DNA of 37,606 nucleotides from Janthinobacterium sp. BJB426 (GTDB lineage Bacteria; Pseudomonadota; Gammaproteobacteria; Burkholderiales; Burkholderiaceae_D). Each line of letters opens with the position of its first letter. The stretch's first letter is position 1. The stretch is taken from NCBI RefSeq assembly GCF_002735705.1, contig NZ_PDZL01000033.1:1-37606 (forward strand). Direction: 5' to 3'. The notes under the pieces are model-generated. The model saw only the letters and a list, made by a program, of their open reading frames with translations, did not search any database and was not told the DNA's origin. The position numbers and the translations under genes were made by a program. Shown here piece by piece: positions 17,948 to 26,340 of this stretch.

Positions 17948-19204
17948 ATGGCACAAATCGAAGTCAAAGTTCCCCAGTTGTCGGAATCGGTTGCAGAAGC
18001 GACCCTGCTGGCATGGCACAAGAAAGTCGGCGAACCAGTCGCGCGCGACGAAAACATGATCGATATCGAAACCGATAAAGTGGTGCTGGAACTGCCGGCG
18101 CCAGCCGCTGGCGTGATCGTTCAAATCATCAAGGCTGACGGCGCCACCGTCGTCGCCGGCGAAGTCATCGCCATCATCGACACCGACGGCTCGGCCAAGG
18201 TCAGCCCGATGGAAGTGTCGGCCGTGCCTGCACCAGCCCTGGCTGCCGCTGCGCAAGACGCATCGACCGCTTCGGCGCCTGCCGCTGCGACCAAAGGCGA
18301 TGTCGCCATGCCTGCCGCTGCCAAGATCCTGTCCGAAAAAGGCTTGTCCGCTGGCGACGTCGCCGGTTCCGGCAAAGACGGCCGCGTGACTAAGGGCGAC
18401 GCCCTGGCCGCTTCCGCCAAGCCAGCTGTTGCGCCACTGGCGCCAGCCGCTGCCAAGCCAGCGCTGCAACAAGTTGCCACGCCGTCGGCCGCCAGCCTGG
18501 GCGACCGCCCTGAAGAGCGCGTGCCGATGAGCCGCCTGCGCGCACGTATCGCCGAGCGCCTGCTGCAATCGCAATCGACGAACGCCATCCTGACCACGTT
18601 CAATGAAGTGAACATGCAGCCGGTCATCGACCTGCGCAACAAGTACAAGGACAAGTTCGAGAAAGAGCATGGCGTCAAGCTGGGCTTCATGTCCTTCTTC
18701 GTCAAGGCCGCCGTCGCCGCCCTGAAAAAGTACCCGATCATCAATGCCTCCGTTGACGGCAACGACATCGTCTACCACGGCTACTTCGACATCGGTATCG
18801 CTGTCGGTTCGCCACGCGGCCTGGTCGTGCCTATCATCCGCAACGCGGACCAGCTGTCGATCGCCGACATCGAGAAAAAAATCGGTGAATTCGGCGCGAA
18901 AGCCAAGGAAGGCAAGCTGACCCTGGACGACCTGACGGGCGGCACGTTCTCGATCTCGAACGGCGGCACCTTCGGCTCCATGCTGTCGACCCCGATCATC
19001 AACCCGCCACAATCGGCCATCCTGGGCGTGCATGCGACCAAAGACCGCGCTGTTGTCGAAAACGGCCAGATCGTGGTGCGTCCGATGAACTACCTGGCCA
19101 TGTCCTACGACCACCGCATCATCGACGGCCGCGAAGCCGTCCTGGGCCTGGTGGCGATGAAAGAAGCGCTGGAAGATCCTGCACGCCTGTTGCTGGACCT
19201 GTAA
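17948..19204 (+). CDS. odhB: Dihydrolipoyllysine-residue succinyltransferase (E2 of 2-oxoglutarate dehydrogenase)
   Basis: A 418-residue E2 core protein (also called SucB). A single lipoyl domain has IETDKVVLELPAP with the lipoylated Lys44. An Ala/Pro-rich linker follows, then the peripheral subunit-binding domain (about 118-155, MPAAAKILSEKGLS and GSGKDGRVTKGD), a second linker and the catalytic acyltransferase domain (about 190-418). The active site is SYDHRIIDG with His389 and Asp393. It transfers the succinyl group to CoA and forms the 24-mer core. Hairpins lie on both sides of the gene. Confidence 0.97.
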   Translation: MAQIEVKVPQLSESVAEATLLAWHKKVGEPVARDENMIDIETDKVVLELPAPAAGVIVQIIKADGATVVAGEVIAIIDTDGSAKVSPMEVSAVPAPALAAAAQDASTASAPAAATKGDVAMPAAAKILSEKGLSAGDVAGSGKDGRVTKGDALAASAKPAVAPLAPAAAKPALQQVATPSAASLGDRPEERVPMSRLRARIAERLLQSQSTNAILTTFNEVNMQPVIDLRNKYKDKFEKEHGVKLGFMSFFVKAAVAALKKYPIINASVDGNDIVYHGYFDIGIAVGSPRGLVVPIIRNADQLSIADIEKKIGEFGAKAKEGKLTLDDLTGGTFSISNGGTFGSMLSTPIINPPQSAILGVHATKDRAVVENGQIVVRPMNYLAMSYDHRIIDGREAVLGLVAMKEALEDPARLLLDL

Positions 19205-19215
19205 GCACTGTAGTC

Positions 19216-19235
19216 CCCCGGCGTCGCCGCCGGGG
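19216..19235 (+). other. Hairpin after odhB
   Basis: CCCCGGCG-TCGC-CGCCGGGG is a perfect 8-bp stem with a 4-nt loop, 11 nt past the odhB stop, without a U tract. It resembles the hairpin between odhA and odhB and may define cistron ends in one polycistronic mRNA. Confidence 0.45.
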
Positions 19236-19298
19236 CAATGTAGCTGATACCCCTTGCCAGAAGACGCAGCTGGCTGATCTCAATGAAAGAGGATTCCC

Positions 19299-19682
19299 AT
19301 GAACGTCTCTGAAGAAATCAAGCGTCTGCACGAGTTGCACCTGGCGGGCGCCCTGAGCGACGCGGAATTCGCGCAAGCGAAAGCCAAGCTCCTGAGCAAT
19401 ATCAACCTGGACAAGCCGGACAACGCGTCCGGCGCCGATGCGGCCCCCGGCCCGGCGAACGACCTGGTGCAGGAATTCAACCGCCTGCGCCGTTCGCGCA
19501 ACGACCGCTGGCTTGGCGGCGTCTGCGGCGGCCTGGGACGCGCTTCCGGCATGGAAGCGTGGATCTGGCGCCTCGTCTTCGTTCTGTTTACATTGACCTT
19601 CGGCTTCGGCGTGGTGATTTACCTTCTATTGTGGATTTTCGTACCAGACGAAGAGATTGGAATAACAAAACATGAGTACTAA
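19299..19682 (+). CDS. SHOCT- and PspC-domain small membrane protein
   Basis: A 127-residue protein with two recognisable parts. Residues 3-32 (EEIKRLHELHLAGALSDAEF, then AQAKAKLL) match a SHOCT domain. Residues 63-117 (LRRSRNDRWLGGVCGGLG, then WIWRLVFVLFTL and VIYLLLWIFVP) match the PspC domain with its transmembrane helix. PspC proteins in enterobacteria act in envelope-stress signalling; no pspA, pspB or pspF gene is in this window. The ATG is preceded by AAAGAGGA. The stop codon overlaps the lpdA start by 11 nt, which implies translational coupling with the E3 gene. Its role in or near the 2-oxoglutarate dehydrogenase complex is unknown. Confidence 0.88.
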   Translation: MNVSEEIKRLHELHLAGALSDAEFAQAKAKLLSNINLDKPDNASGADAAPGPANDLVQEFNRLRRSRNDRWLGGVCGGLGRASGMEAWIWRLVFVLFTLTFGFGVVIYLLLWIFVPDEEIGITKHEY

Positions 19683-21102
19683 ACAATTTGACGTAGTTGT
19701 CATCGGTGCGGGCCCTGGCGGCTACATCGCCGCCATCCGCGCAGCGCAGCTGGGCTTTTCCGTCGCTTGCGTCGACGAGTGGTCGAACGCCAAGGGCGGC
19801 GCCGCTCCTGGCGGCACCTGCACCAACGTCGGCTGCATCCCGTCGAAAGCGCTGCTGCAATCGTCCGAGCATTTCGAACACGCGGGCCACAGCTTCGCCG
19901 AGCATGGCATCGACGTCGCCGGCCTGAAGCTGAACCTGGGCCAGATGCTCAAGCGCAAAGACACCGTCGTCAAGCAAAACAACGACGGCATCCTGTACCT
20001 GTTCAAGAAGAACAAGATCGCCTTCTTCCACGGTCGCGCCGCTTTCGCTGCCGCCGCCGCTGGCACGTACGAGATCAGCGTGACGGGCGAAGCCAACGAA
20101 ACCCTGACGGCCAAGCACGTGGTCATTGCCACGGGTTCGAACGCACGCGAACTGCCGGGCGCGCCATTCGACGAGAAACTGATCCTGTCGAACACGGGCG
20201 CACTGGCCATCGACGCCGTACCAGCCAAGCTGGGCGTCATCGGTGCCGGCGTGATCGGCCTGGAAATGGGCAGCGTATGGCGCCGCCTGGGTTCCGACGT
20301 CACCGTGCTGGAAGGCTTGCCGGTCTTCCTCGGCGCCGTCGACGAGCAGATCGCCAAGGAAGCGTCGAAGCTGTTCATCAAGCAAGGCTTGAAGATCAAC
20401 CTCGGTTGCAAGATCGGTGCGATCACGCCAGGCAAGAAAGACGTCACCGTGGAATTCGTGGACGCCAAGGGCGAAGCGCAAAAAGCCGTGTTCGATAAGC
20501 TGATCATCTCGATCGGCCGCACGCCGAACACGAATGGCCTGGGTGCCGACAAGGTCGGCCTGCAGCTGGACGAACGCGGCTTCATCGCCGTCGACGGCGA
20601 CTGCAAGACCAACCTGCCGAACGTCTGGGCAGTGGGCGACGTCGTGCGCGGCCCGATGCTGGCGCACAAGGCCGAAGAAGAAGGCGTTGCCGTGGCCGAG
20701 CGTATCGCCGGCCAGCATGGTCACACCAACTTCAACACGATTCCTTGGGTGATCTACACCTCGCCGGAAATCGCGTGGGTCGGCAAGACCGAGCAAACCC
20801 TGAAGTCCGAAGGCATCGCCTATAAGGCCGGCACCTTCCCGTTCATGGCCAATGGCCGTGCGCGCGCGCTGGGCGACACTTCGGGCATGGTGAAATTCCT
20901 GGCCGATGCGACCACCGATGAAATCCTCGGCGTGCACATCGTCGGCCCGATGGCCTCCGAACTGATTTCCGAAGCCGTCGTGGCGATGGAATTCAAGGCC
21001 TCGGCCGAAGACATCGCACGCATCTGCCACGCTCACCCATCCCTGTCGGAAGCGACCAAGGAAGCGGCACTGGCGGTTGACAAGCGTACGTTGAACTTTT
21101 AA
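19672..21102 (+). CDS. lpdA: Dihydrolipoyl dehydrogenase (E3)
   Basis: A 476-residue flavoprotein that reoxidises the dihydrolipoyl arms of OdhB, giving NADH. FAD loop VIGAGPGGYIAAIRAAQLG at the N terminus; redox disulfide Cys50/Cys55 in CTNVGCIPSKALL; NAD loop GVIGAGVIGLEMGSVW (about 185-200); second FAD motif VWAVGDVVRGPMLAHKAEEE; C-terminal catalytic His455/Glu460 in HAHPSLSEATKEA. The start overlaps the end of the SHOCT-PspC gene, and GGAATAA lies upstream within that gene. It completes the odh gene set. Confidence 0.97.
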   Translation: MSTKQFDVVVIGAGPGGYIAAIRAAQLGFSVACVDEWSNAKGGAAPGGTCTNVGCIPSKALLQSSEHFEHAGHSFAEHGIDVAGLKLNLGQMLKRKDTVVKQNNDGILYLFKKNKIAFFHGRAAFAAAAAGTYEISVTGEANETLTAKHVVIATGSNARELPGAPFDEKLILSNTGALAIDAVPAKLGVIGAGVIGLEMGSVWRRLGSDVTVLEGLPVFLGAVDEQIAKEASKLFIKQGLKINLGCKIGAITPGKKDVTVEFVDAKGEAQKAVFDKLIISIGRTPNTNGLGADKVGLQLDERGFIAVDGDCKTNLPNVWAVGDVVRGPMLAHKAEEEGVAVAERIAGQHGHTNFNTIPWVIYTSPEIAWVGKTEQTLKSEGIAYKAGTFPFMANGRARALGDTSGMVKFLADATTDEILGVHIVGPMASELISEAVVAMEFKASAEDIARICHAHPSLSEATKEAALAVDKRTLNF

Positions 21103-21120
21103 TTGTAGTTAGTCCTGCAG

Positions 21121-21151
21121 GGGCGCTCGCGGAATTTTTCCGCCGGCGCCC
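21121..21151 (+). terminator. Hairpin after lpdA
   Basis: GGGCGCTCGCGG and CCGCCGGCGCCC pair over 6+4 bp with a two-base mismatch around the loop AATTTTT, 18 nt after the lpdA stop. The downstream sequence is CTTGTGCG without a U run. It is a plausible but weak end signal for the odh series. Confidence 0.4.
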
Positions 21152-21172
21152 TTGTGCGTTAAAGCGAATCCC

Positions 21173-22270
21173 ATGAACGTAGAAGAGTTTTACCAGCACG
21201 CGTTGCAGAAGCGTGATTTCAAGGCCGATGCCGCCCAGCGGCGCGCGGTCGACCGCCTGCAGCTGTGCTATGACGAGTGGGTGGCCTACAAGGGCCAGCG
21301 CTCGAGCACCTTCAAGCGCCTGCTGAACCGTCCTGCCGTGCCGAAAGGCGTGTACATGTGGGGCGGGGTGGGGCGCGGCAAGTCGTTCCTGATGGATAGC
21401 TTCTATTCGGTCGTGCCCCTGGTGCGCAAGACGCGATTGCACTTCCACGAATTCATGCGCGGCGTGCACCAGCAGCTCGATGAATTGAAAGGCGTGGCCG
21501 ACCCGCTCGACGAGGTGGCCAAGCGCATCGCCAAGAAATACCGCCTCATCTGTTTCGATGAATTCCACGTCTCCGACATCGCCGACGCGATGATCCTGTA
21601 CAACCTGCTGTCGGCCCTGTTCGCCAACGGCGTGTCCTTCATCATGACCTCGAACTACGATCCGGACCTGCTGTATCCGGACGGCCTGCACCGTGACCGC
21701 ATGCTGCCGACCATCGCGCTGCTCAAGGACAAGCTCGACGTGATGAACGTCGACGCCGGCGTCGATTACCGGGGCCGCGCACTGGAACAGGTGGAAAGCT
21801 ATTACACGCCGCTGGGCGCCGATACCGACAAGGCCCTGCGCGACGCGTACACGCGCATCGCCGAGACGGCCGACGAAGACGCGCGTATTCGCATCGAGAG
21901 CCGCGAAATCCATTGCCTGCGCCGCGCCGGCGGCATCATCTGGTTCGATTTCGCCACCCTGTGCGGCGGTCCCCGCTCGCAAAATGATTACCTGGAAATC
22001 GCCAGCCGCTTCCATACGGTGATATTGTCCGGCATACCGGCCATGTCGGCGGCGCAGTCGTCCGAGGCGCGCCGCTTCACGTGGCTGATCGACGTGTTTT
22101 ATGATCAGAAGGTCAAGCTGATCATGTCGGCCGAAGTGGCGCCTGAAGAGCTGTACACGAACGGCATGCTGGCCAACGAGTTTCACCGCACCGTTTCGCG
22201 TATCATCGAGATGCAATCGCGCGAATACATGGAAAAAGAACAGCGCGGCGCGGCCGACGCGATCGTTTGA
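21173..22270 (+). CDS. zapE: Cell division protein ZapE (AFG1-family ATPase)
   Basis: A 365-residue AFG1/LACE1-type P-loop ATPase. Walker A is in WGGVGRGKSFLMDSFY (about 62-77). HFHEFMRGVHQQL is a family mark. Walker B is RLICFDEFHVSDIADAM, followed by the sensor segment IMTSNYDPDLLYPDGL. In E. coli ZapE interacts with the Z ring and is needed under stress; mitochondrial relatives act in protein turnover. The ATG at 21173 fits the family N-terminus (MNVEEFYQHAL). An upstream in-frame GTG at 21152 would overlap the hairpin and was not used. Only a weak ribosome site is visible. Confidence 0.93.
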   Translation: MNVEEFYQHALQKRDFKADAAQRRAVDRLQLCYDEWVAYKGQRSSTFKRLLNRPAVPKGVYMWGGVGRGKSFLMDSFYSVVPLVRKTRLHFHEFMRGVHQQLDELKGVADPLDEVAKRIAKKYRLICFDEFHVSDIADAMILYNLLSALFANGVSFIMTSNYDPDLLYPDGLHRDRMLPTIALLKDKLDVMNVDAGVDYRGRALEQVESYYTPLGADTDKALRDAYTRIAETADEDARIRIESREIHCLRRAGGIIWFDFATLCGGPRSQNDYLEIASRFHTVILSGIPAMSAAQSSEARRFTWLIDVFYDQKVKLIMSAEVAPEELYTNGMLANEFHRTVSRIIEMQSREYMEKEQRGAADAIV

Positions 22271-22286
22271 GGCAGGGATAAGGAAC

Positions 22287-23009
22287 ATGATGGCAAATAC
22301 ACTATACAAGCTGGGTGCGGCGCTGGGCCTGGTCCTGGCGTTGTCCGCCTGCGCCCACCAGGGCGCCGCGGCACTGGATGAAGTCGGCGCGCCGCAGGTG
22401 CCCGCCACCTTGTCGGTGGACGAGGCGGACGCCAAGCTGAAGCAGGTCGCCAGCGAGCGCGCGGCGGCGGAAAACGAGTTTGCCGCGCGCGAACTGGAGT
22501 GCTACGACAAGTTTTTCGTGAATAACTGCCTGGACACGGCCAAGGAAAAGCGCCGCCTGATCCTCGTGCGCCTGCGCGCCGTCGAAGCGGAAGCGAATTA
22601 CTTCAAGCGGGCCGAGTCCGTGCGCCTGCGCGATATCGACCTGGCCCGCACGCAGGAAAGTGCGCGTCTGGACGCCGAGCAGCGGGCCGCGGCCCTGCCC
22701 AAGCCTGTGAAAGTGGTCGCGCCCGAGCCGGCGCCGCCCAAGCCGCAAGGCAAGAGCGTTGCCGAGCGCGAAGCCGAGCATGCGGCAAAGGTGGCGAAGC
22801 AGGCTGCCGCCGATGCCGCCGACGCGCCGCGCCGCGCGGCCCGCGAAGCGCAATATGCGAAAAAACAGGCTGACGCCGTGGCGCGCCAGAAACGGGTGGC
22901 GCAACGCCTGGCCGAGCGCCAGGCCGAAGCGCAGGCCAAGGCGGCCAAGGCGGCCGCCGCCGCTGCCAGCACGCCGGCCGTTGCTGTACCTGTGCCGCCT
23001 GTCAAATAA
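22287..23009 (+). CDS. Putative lipoprotein, coiled-coil, Ala/Lys-rich; function unknown
   Basis: A 240-residue protein with a lipoprotein signal: hydrophobic stretch LGAALGLVLALSACAHQG and lipobox LSAC (Cys22). Residues 40-135 form charged, heptad-like helices with a short Cys-containing part (LECYDKFFVNNCLDTAKEKR). A Pro-rich hinge (VVAPEPAPPKPQGK) then leads to a long Ala/Lys/Arg/Gln-rich helix (about 160-230), similar in composition to the TolA central helix. This suggests an elongated periplasmic or outer-membrane lipoprotein. AAGGAAC precedes the ATG, 16 nt after the zapE stop, so the two are probably cotranscribed. I do not recognise a named family. Confidence 0.8.
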   Translation: MMANTLYKLGAALGLVLALSACAHQGAAALDEVGAPQVPATLSVDEADAKLKQVASERAAAENEFAARELECYDKFFVNNCLDTAKEKRRLILVRLRAVEAEANYFKRAESVRLRDIDLARTQESARLDAEQRAAALPKPVKVVAPEPAPPKPQGKSVAEREAEHAAKVAKQAAADAADAPRRAAREAQYAKKQADAVARQKRVAQRLAERQAEAQAKAAKAAAAAASTPAVAVPVPPVK

Positions 23010-23146
23010 GACCACCGCGCAGGGGCATGCCGGAAATGGCGTGCCCTAACGCGCGCGGCAGGTTAAACTACGCACGATGGCTGCCTGCGTACGCTGCACG
23101 CCCCGGTTTCCCAACACTGTCACCAACACTGCCTGGAACGCAACAC

Positions 23147-23347
23147 ATGAGCGATGCACAGCAAATAGAGCGGCGCCTGATTGAACTCAACGTGGAACAC
23201 CGCGACCTCGATGCCGTCATCGAGTTGCTGATACTCGATGGCCACCATGACGAGTTGCAGCTGCGCCGCCTGAAAAAGCGCAAATTGCAATTGAAGGATC
23301 ACATCACCTTGCTGAAAATGCAGTTGGTGCCCGACGTTCCCGCCTGA
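23147..23347 (+). CDS. YdcH-like small protein (DUF465 family)
   Basis: A 66-residue helical protein. The core is IERRLIELNVEHRDLDAVIE, followed by HHDELQLRRLKKRKLQLKDH, which matches the DUF465/YdcH pattern (EHR.LD..I..L.....D...L..LKK.KL.LKD.I). The function of the family is not established. The frame is open upstream to 23027, but the part before the ATG at 23147 does not look like this family. Confidence 0.85.
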   Translation: MSDAQQIERRLIELNVEHRDLDAVIELLILDGHHDELQLRRLKKRKLQLKDHITLLKMQLVPDVPA

Positions 23348-23390
23348 GGGGCGCCAGTAGCGTCCAGTCCAGCCTTCACCTAAGTATATT

Positions 23391-25445
23391 TTGACCGATC
23401 ACAATTTATTGCCAGTAAACCCAGATGGCCAGCCTGCTGTCTTGCCAGCCGATGTGCCAGCCGAACCGCAGGCGGCGCCTGGCAAGCACGATGCCGACAT
23501 CGAGCGCCTGTTCGGCGCCGGCGGCCCGCTCGGTCCGGCCGTGGGCAGCTACAAGCCGCGCCGTTCGCAAACGGAAATGGCGAAAGCCATCGCCAGCGCC
23601 ATCGACAGCCAGACGACCCTGATCGCCGAGGCAGGCACGGGCACCGGCAAGACCTTCGCCTACCTGGTGCCGGCCCTGATGTGGGGCGGCAAGACCATTG
23701 TCTCCACCGGCACGAAGAACTTGCAGGATCAATTGTTCCTGCGCGACATCCCCACCGTTCGCGCCGCGCTGCAGGCGCCCGTTTCCGTCGCCTTGCTGAA
23801 AGGCCGCTCGAACTACGTCTGCCACTATCACCTGGAACGCACCCTGCAAAACGGCCGCATGACGTCGCGCGACGACGTGGGCCATTTGCGTGAAATCTCG
23901 CGTTTCATCAAGATGACCAGCTCGGGCGACAAGGCCGAGCTGACCAAGGTGCCGGAAAACGCCATGATCTGGAACCTGGTGACGTCCACGCGCGACACCT
24001 GCATGGGCGCCGAATGCCAGTACTACCAGGATTGCTTTGTCATGAAGGCCCGCAAGGAAGCCCAGCAGGCCGATGTGGTGGTGGTCAACCACCACTTGTT
24101 CTTTGCCGATGTGGCCCTGAAGGATACGGGCGTGGCGGAATTGCTGCCCTCGGCCAACACCATCATCTTCGATGAGGCGCACCAGCTGCCCGATACGGCC
24201 ACCTTGTTCTTTGGCAACACGGTATCGACCTCGCAAATCCTGGAGCTGTGCCGCGACGTGCTGGCCGAGGGACTCGCGCACGCGCGCGGCATCGACTGGG
24301 CCAAGACCGTCACGGTGGTGGAAAAGGCGGCACGCGACCTGCGCTTGACCTTCCCGCAGGATATCGTGCGCCTGTCCCTGCCGCAGATTGCCCCGTCGAG
24401 CGATTTCTTCCCTGCGCTCGACACCCTCAAGGATGAGCTTGACGGCATGGTGGCCGTGCTGGAAACCCAGGCGGAACGGGCGGAAACGCTGGAGCAGTGC
24501 CGCGTGCGCGGTGTCGAGCTGGCGCAGCAGCTGAGCGGCTGGAAGTTCGATCCGAAGGCGAAAGTGGCGGCCGGCGAAGAAGCCGTGTTCTGGGTGGAAG
24601 CGTTTTCCAGCTCCTTGCAATTGCATAAAACACCGTTGTCGATCGCGCCAATCTTCAACAACCAGCGCGAAGGCACGCCACGCAGCTGGATCTTCACGTC
24701 CGCCACCCTGGCCGTGAAAAACGACTTCAAGCATTTTTCCGAACAGATGGGCTTGACGGGCGAACCGTCGCATACGTGGCCGTCGCCGTTCGACTATGGC
24801 CAGCAAGGCTTGCTGTTCGTGCCGCAAAACCTGCCGCAACCGAACTCGCTGGGCTACACGGATGCCGTCATCGACTGCGCCCTGCCCATCATCGAGGCGG
24901 CCGGCGGTCGCACCTTCTTCCTGTGCACCACCTTGCGCGCCGTCAAACGGGCCGCCGAGCGCCTGGCCGACGAATTCAAGCAGCGCGGTTTGAACTTCCC
25001 CCTGTTCGTGCAGGGAGAAAAGGGCCGCACGGAATTGCTGGACCAGTTCCGCGCCGCCGGCAACGGCGTGCTGATCGGCAGCCAGAGTTTCTGGGAAGGC
25101 GTCGACGTGCGCGGCGATGCCTTATCTCTGGTAATCATCGACAAGCTGCCGTTCGCGCCGCCCGACGACCCCGTGCTGGCCGCGCGCATCGAAGTGATGG
25201 AAAAGCAAGGCAAGAACGGTTTCATGCACCACTCGCTGCCGGAAGCCATCATCAACCTGAAGCAGGGTGCGGGCCGGCTGATCCGTGACGAGGGCGACCG
25301 GGGCGTGCTGATGATCTGTGATCCGCGCCTGATCTCCAAGCCATATGGCAAGCGCATCTGGCAAAGCCTGCCGCCGTTCAAGCGCACGCGCGACACGGCT
25401 GAAGTGGTAGAGTTCTTCCGCAACCTGCCCGCCAAGGGCGCTTAA
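23391..25445 (+). CDS. ATP-dependent DNA helicase, DinG/YoaA type, with Fe-S cluster
   Basis: A 684-residue superfamily 2 helicase. Walker A GTGTGKT at 82-88, DEAH box at 261-264, and the C-terminal motifs GSQSFWEGVDVRGDALS and QGAGRLIRDEGDRGVL. Four cysteines (144, 204, 209, 215) lie in the XPD-like Fe-S position between motifs I and II. This makes it a 5'-3' helicase of the DinG/YoaA group; length and the GSQSFWEGVD motif favour YoaA over the longer DinG. Such enzymes resolve blocked replication forks and R-loops. The assigned start is a TTG at 23391 with no ribosome site visible; no ATG lies between it and an in-frame stop upstream, so a later start in the unconserved first 40 residues is possible. 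Confidence 0.92.
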   Translation: MTDHNLLPVNPDGQPAVLPADVPAEPQAAPGKHDADIERLFGAGGPLGPAVGSYKPRRSQTEMAKAIASAIDSQTTLIAEAGTGTGKTFAYLVPALMWGGKTIVSTGTKNLQDQLFLRDIPTVRAALQAPVSVALLKGRSNYVCHYHLERTLQNGRMTSRDDVGHLREISRFIKMTSSGDKAELTKVPENAMIWNLVTSTRDTCMGAECQYYQDCFVMKARKEAQQADVVVVNHHLFFADVALKDTGVAELLPSANTIIFDEAHQLPDTATLFFGNTVSTSQILELCRDVLAEGLAHARGIDWAKTVTVVEKAARDLRLTFPQDIVRLSLPQIAPSSDFFPALDTLKDELDGMVAVLETQAERAETLEQCRVRGVELAQQLSGWKFDPKAKVAAGEEAVFWVEAFSSSLQLHKTPLSIAPIFNNQREGTPRSWIFTSATLAVKNDFKHFSEQMGLTGEPSHTWPSPFDYGQQGLLFVPQNLPQPNSLGYTDAVIDCALPIIEAAGGRTFFLCTTLRAVKRAAERLADEFKQRGLNFPLFVQGEKGRTELLDQFRAAGNGVLIGSQSFWEGVDVRGDALSLVIIDKLPFAPPDDPVLAARIEVMEKQGKNGFMHHSLPEAIINLKQGAGRLIRDEGDRGVLMICDPRLISKPYGKRIWQSLPPFKRTRDTAEVVEFFRNLPAKGA

Positions 25446-25454
25446 GTCCTTGTT

Positions 25455-25482
25455 GCCGGCGCCTTCCGCGCGCCGGCATATT
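25455..25482 (+). terminator. Probable terminator after the helicase gene
   Basis: GCCGGCGC and GCGCCGGC pair perfectly (8 bp) around a 7-nt loop, 9 nt after the stop codon, and are followed by ATATTT. It separates the helicase from the TIR cassette. Confidence 0.55.
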
Positions 25483-25534
25483 TCCCTTTGTTATCAAGCG
25501 AGTAGCGTTTTTTGTGCGGCGCCGCCTTGCGCGC

Positions 25535-25618
25535 CTGGCATGCCAGAAATCGGCGTGATCGCGCCAGTTTCTGGCTTTCTTGCGAATGTCCAGGACGCCA
25601 GACACATCTTTGCGCCAG
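25535..25618. promoter_or_regulatory. Cluster of CTGGC/GCCAG palindromes upstream of the TIR gene
   Basis: CTGGCATGCCAG (25535-25546) is a perfect palindrome; GCCAG-TTT-CTGGC (25563-25575) is a second. GCCAGAAA (25542) and TTTCTGGC (25568) form an 8-bp inverted pair across both, and further GCCAG copies occur at 25597 and 25614. The cluster lies 100-180 nt before the TIR start, where a promoter is expected. A regulator site or an RNA structure are both possible. Confidence 0.4.
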
Positions 25619-25715
25619 CGCAAACAGGCCGTTGCTCAGCGGTCTACAGTGACTTCATGCCTCGTGGGATCAAGGCGCGGCGATGGCAGGGCCGCACGGG
25701 GAACAGGGGGATGCC

Positions 25716-26321
25716 ATGGAGATCCGCTACGGCTGTTTCTTGAGCTACGCGCACGGCCAATATGCGTACATGAACAAGTTCAAGAATGACCTCATCGAGG
25801 CGCTCGCATGCTATCTGGAACCGCACCTGGACCGCGAGGAAGTCCTGTTCATCGACAGCGAGCAACTGGGAGGCGGCGACGATATCGACCTGCGCGTGGC
25901 GCGCGCCATGTGCCAGAGCGTCTGCATGATCGTGCTGTACACGCCTAAATATGAAGCGCACGGCTACACGCGGCGCGAATTTGCCGCCATGCAACTGATC
26001 GAGCAGGAGCGGCGCGCCTGGTATGAACTGCCCAGCCATTTGATTATCCCCATCATCATGACGCGCCATCCCGACGGCTTGCCGCCGCAAATCACGGAAT
26101 CGGGCCTGTACGTCGATTTCTCCGGCTACACCCTGGCCAGCGGCGACCTGAAATCGAATCCGCAGTACCTGCCCGACATAGAACGCATCGTGCAGCGCAT
26201 CGCCACGCATTACCACTTGCTCAAGCGGTCAACACCGCCCGGCCACGATTGCAGCCGTTTCGTGTTGCCCGCTATTCCGCCGGAATGGCGCGCCATTCCG
26301 CCTCCCCACTTTCCGCGTTAA
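25716..26321 (+). CDS. TIR-domain protein
   Basis: A 201-residue protein that is mostly one TIR domain. CFLSYAHGQ at 7-15 is the first strand and box 1 motif. VLFIDSEQLGGGDDIDLRVA (43-62) is the BB-loop region. CMIVLYTPKYEAHGYTRREF (70-89) contains the helix with Glu88, in the place of the catalytic Glu of NAD-cleaving TIRs. LIIPIIMTRHPDGLPPQI completes the fold. It may cleave NAD+ or act as a signalling/adaptor domain; sequence alone cannot decide. The ATG at 25716 has AGGGGG at the right distance; an in-frame start at 25683 is less likely. It is followed after 19 nt by the NTPase-TPR gene and is almost certainly cotranscribed with it. Confidence 0.88.
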   Translation: MEIRYGCFLSYAHGQYAYMNKFKNDLIEALACYLEPHLDREEVLFIDSEQLGGGDDIDLRVARAMCQSVCMIVLYTPKYEAHGYTRREFAAMQLIEQERRAWYELPSHLIIPIIMTRHPDGLPPQITESGLYVDFSGYTLASGDLKSNPQYLPDIERIVQRIATHYHLLKRSTPPGHDCSRFVLPAIPPEWRAIPPPHFPR

Positions 26322-26340
26322 TCACGTAAAAGGTCCTGTC

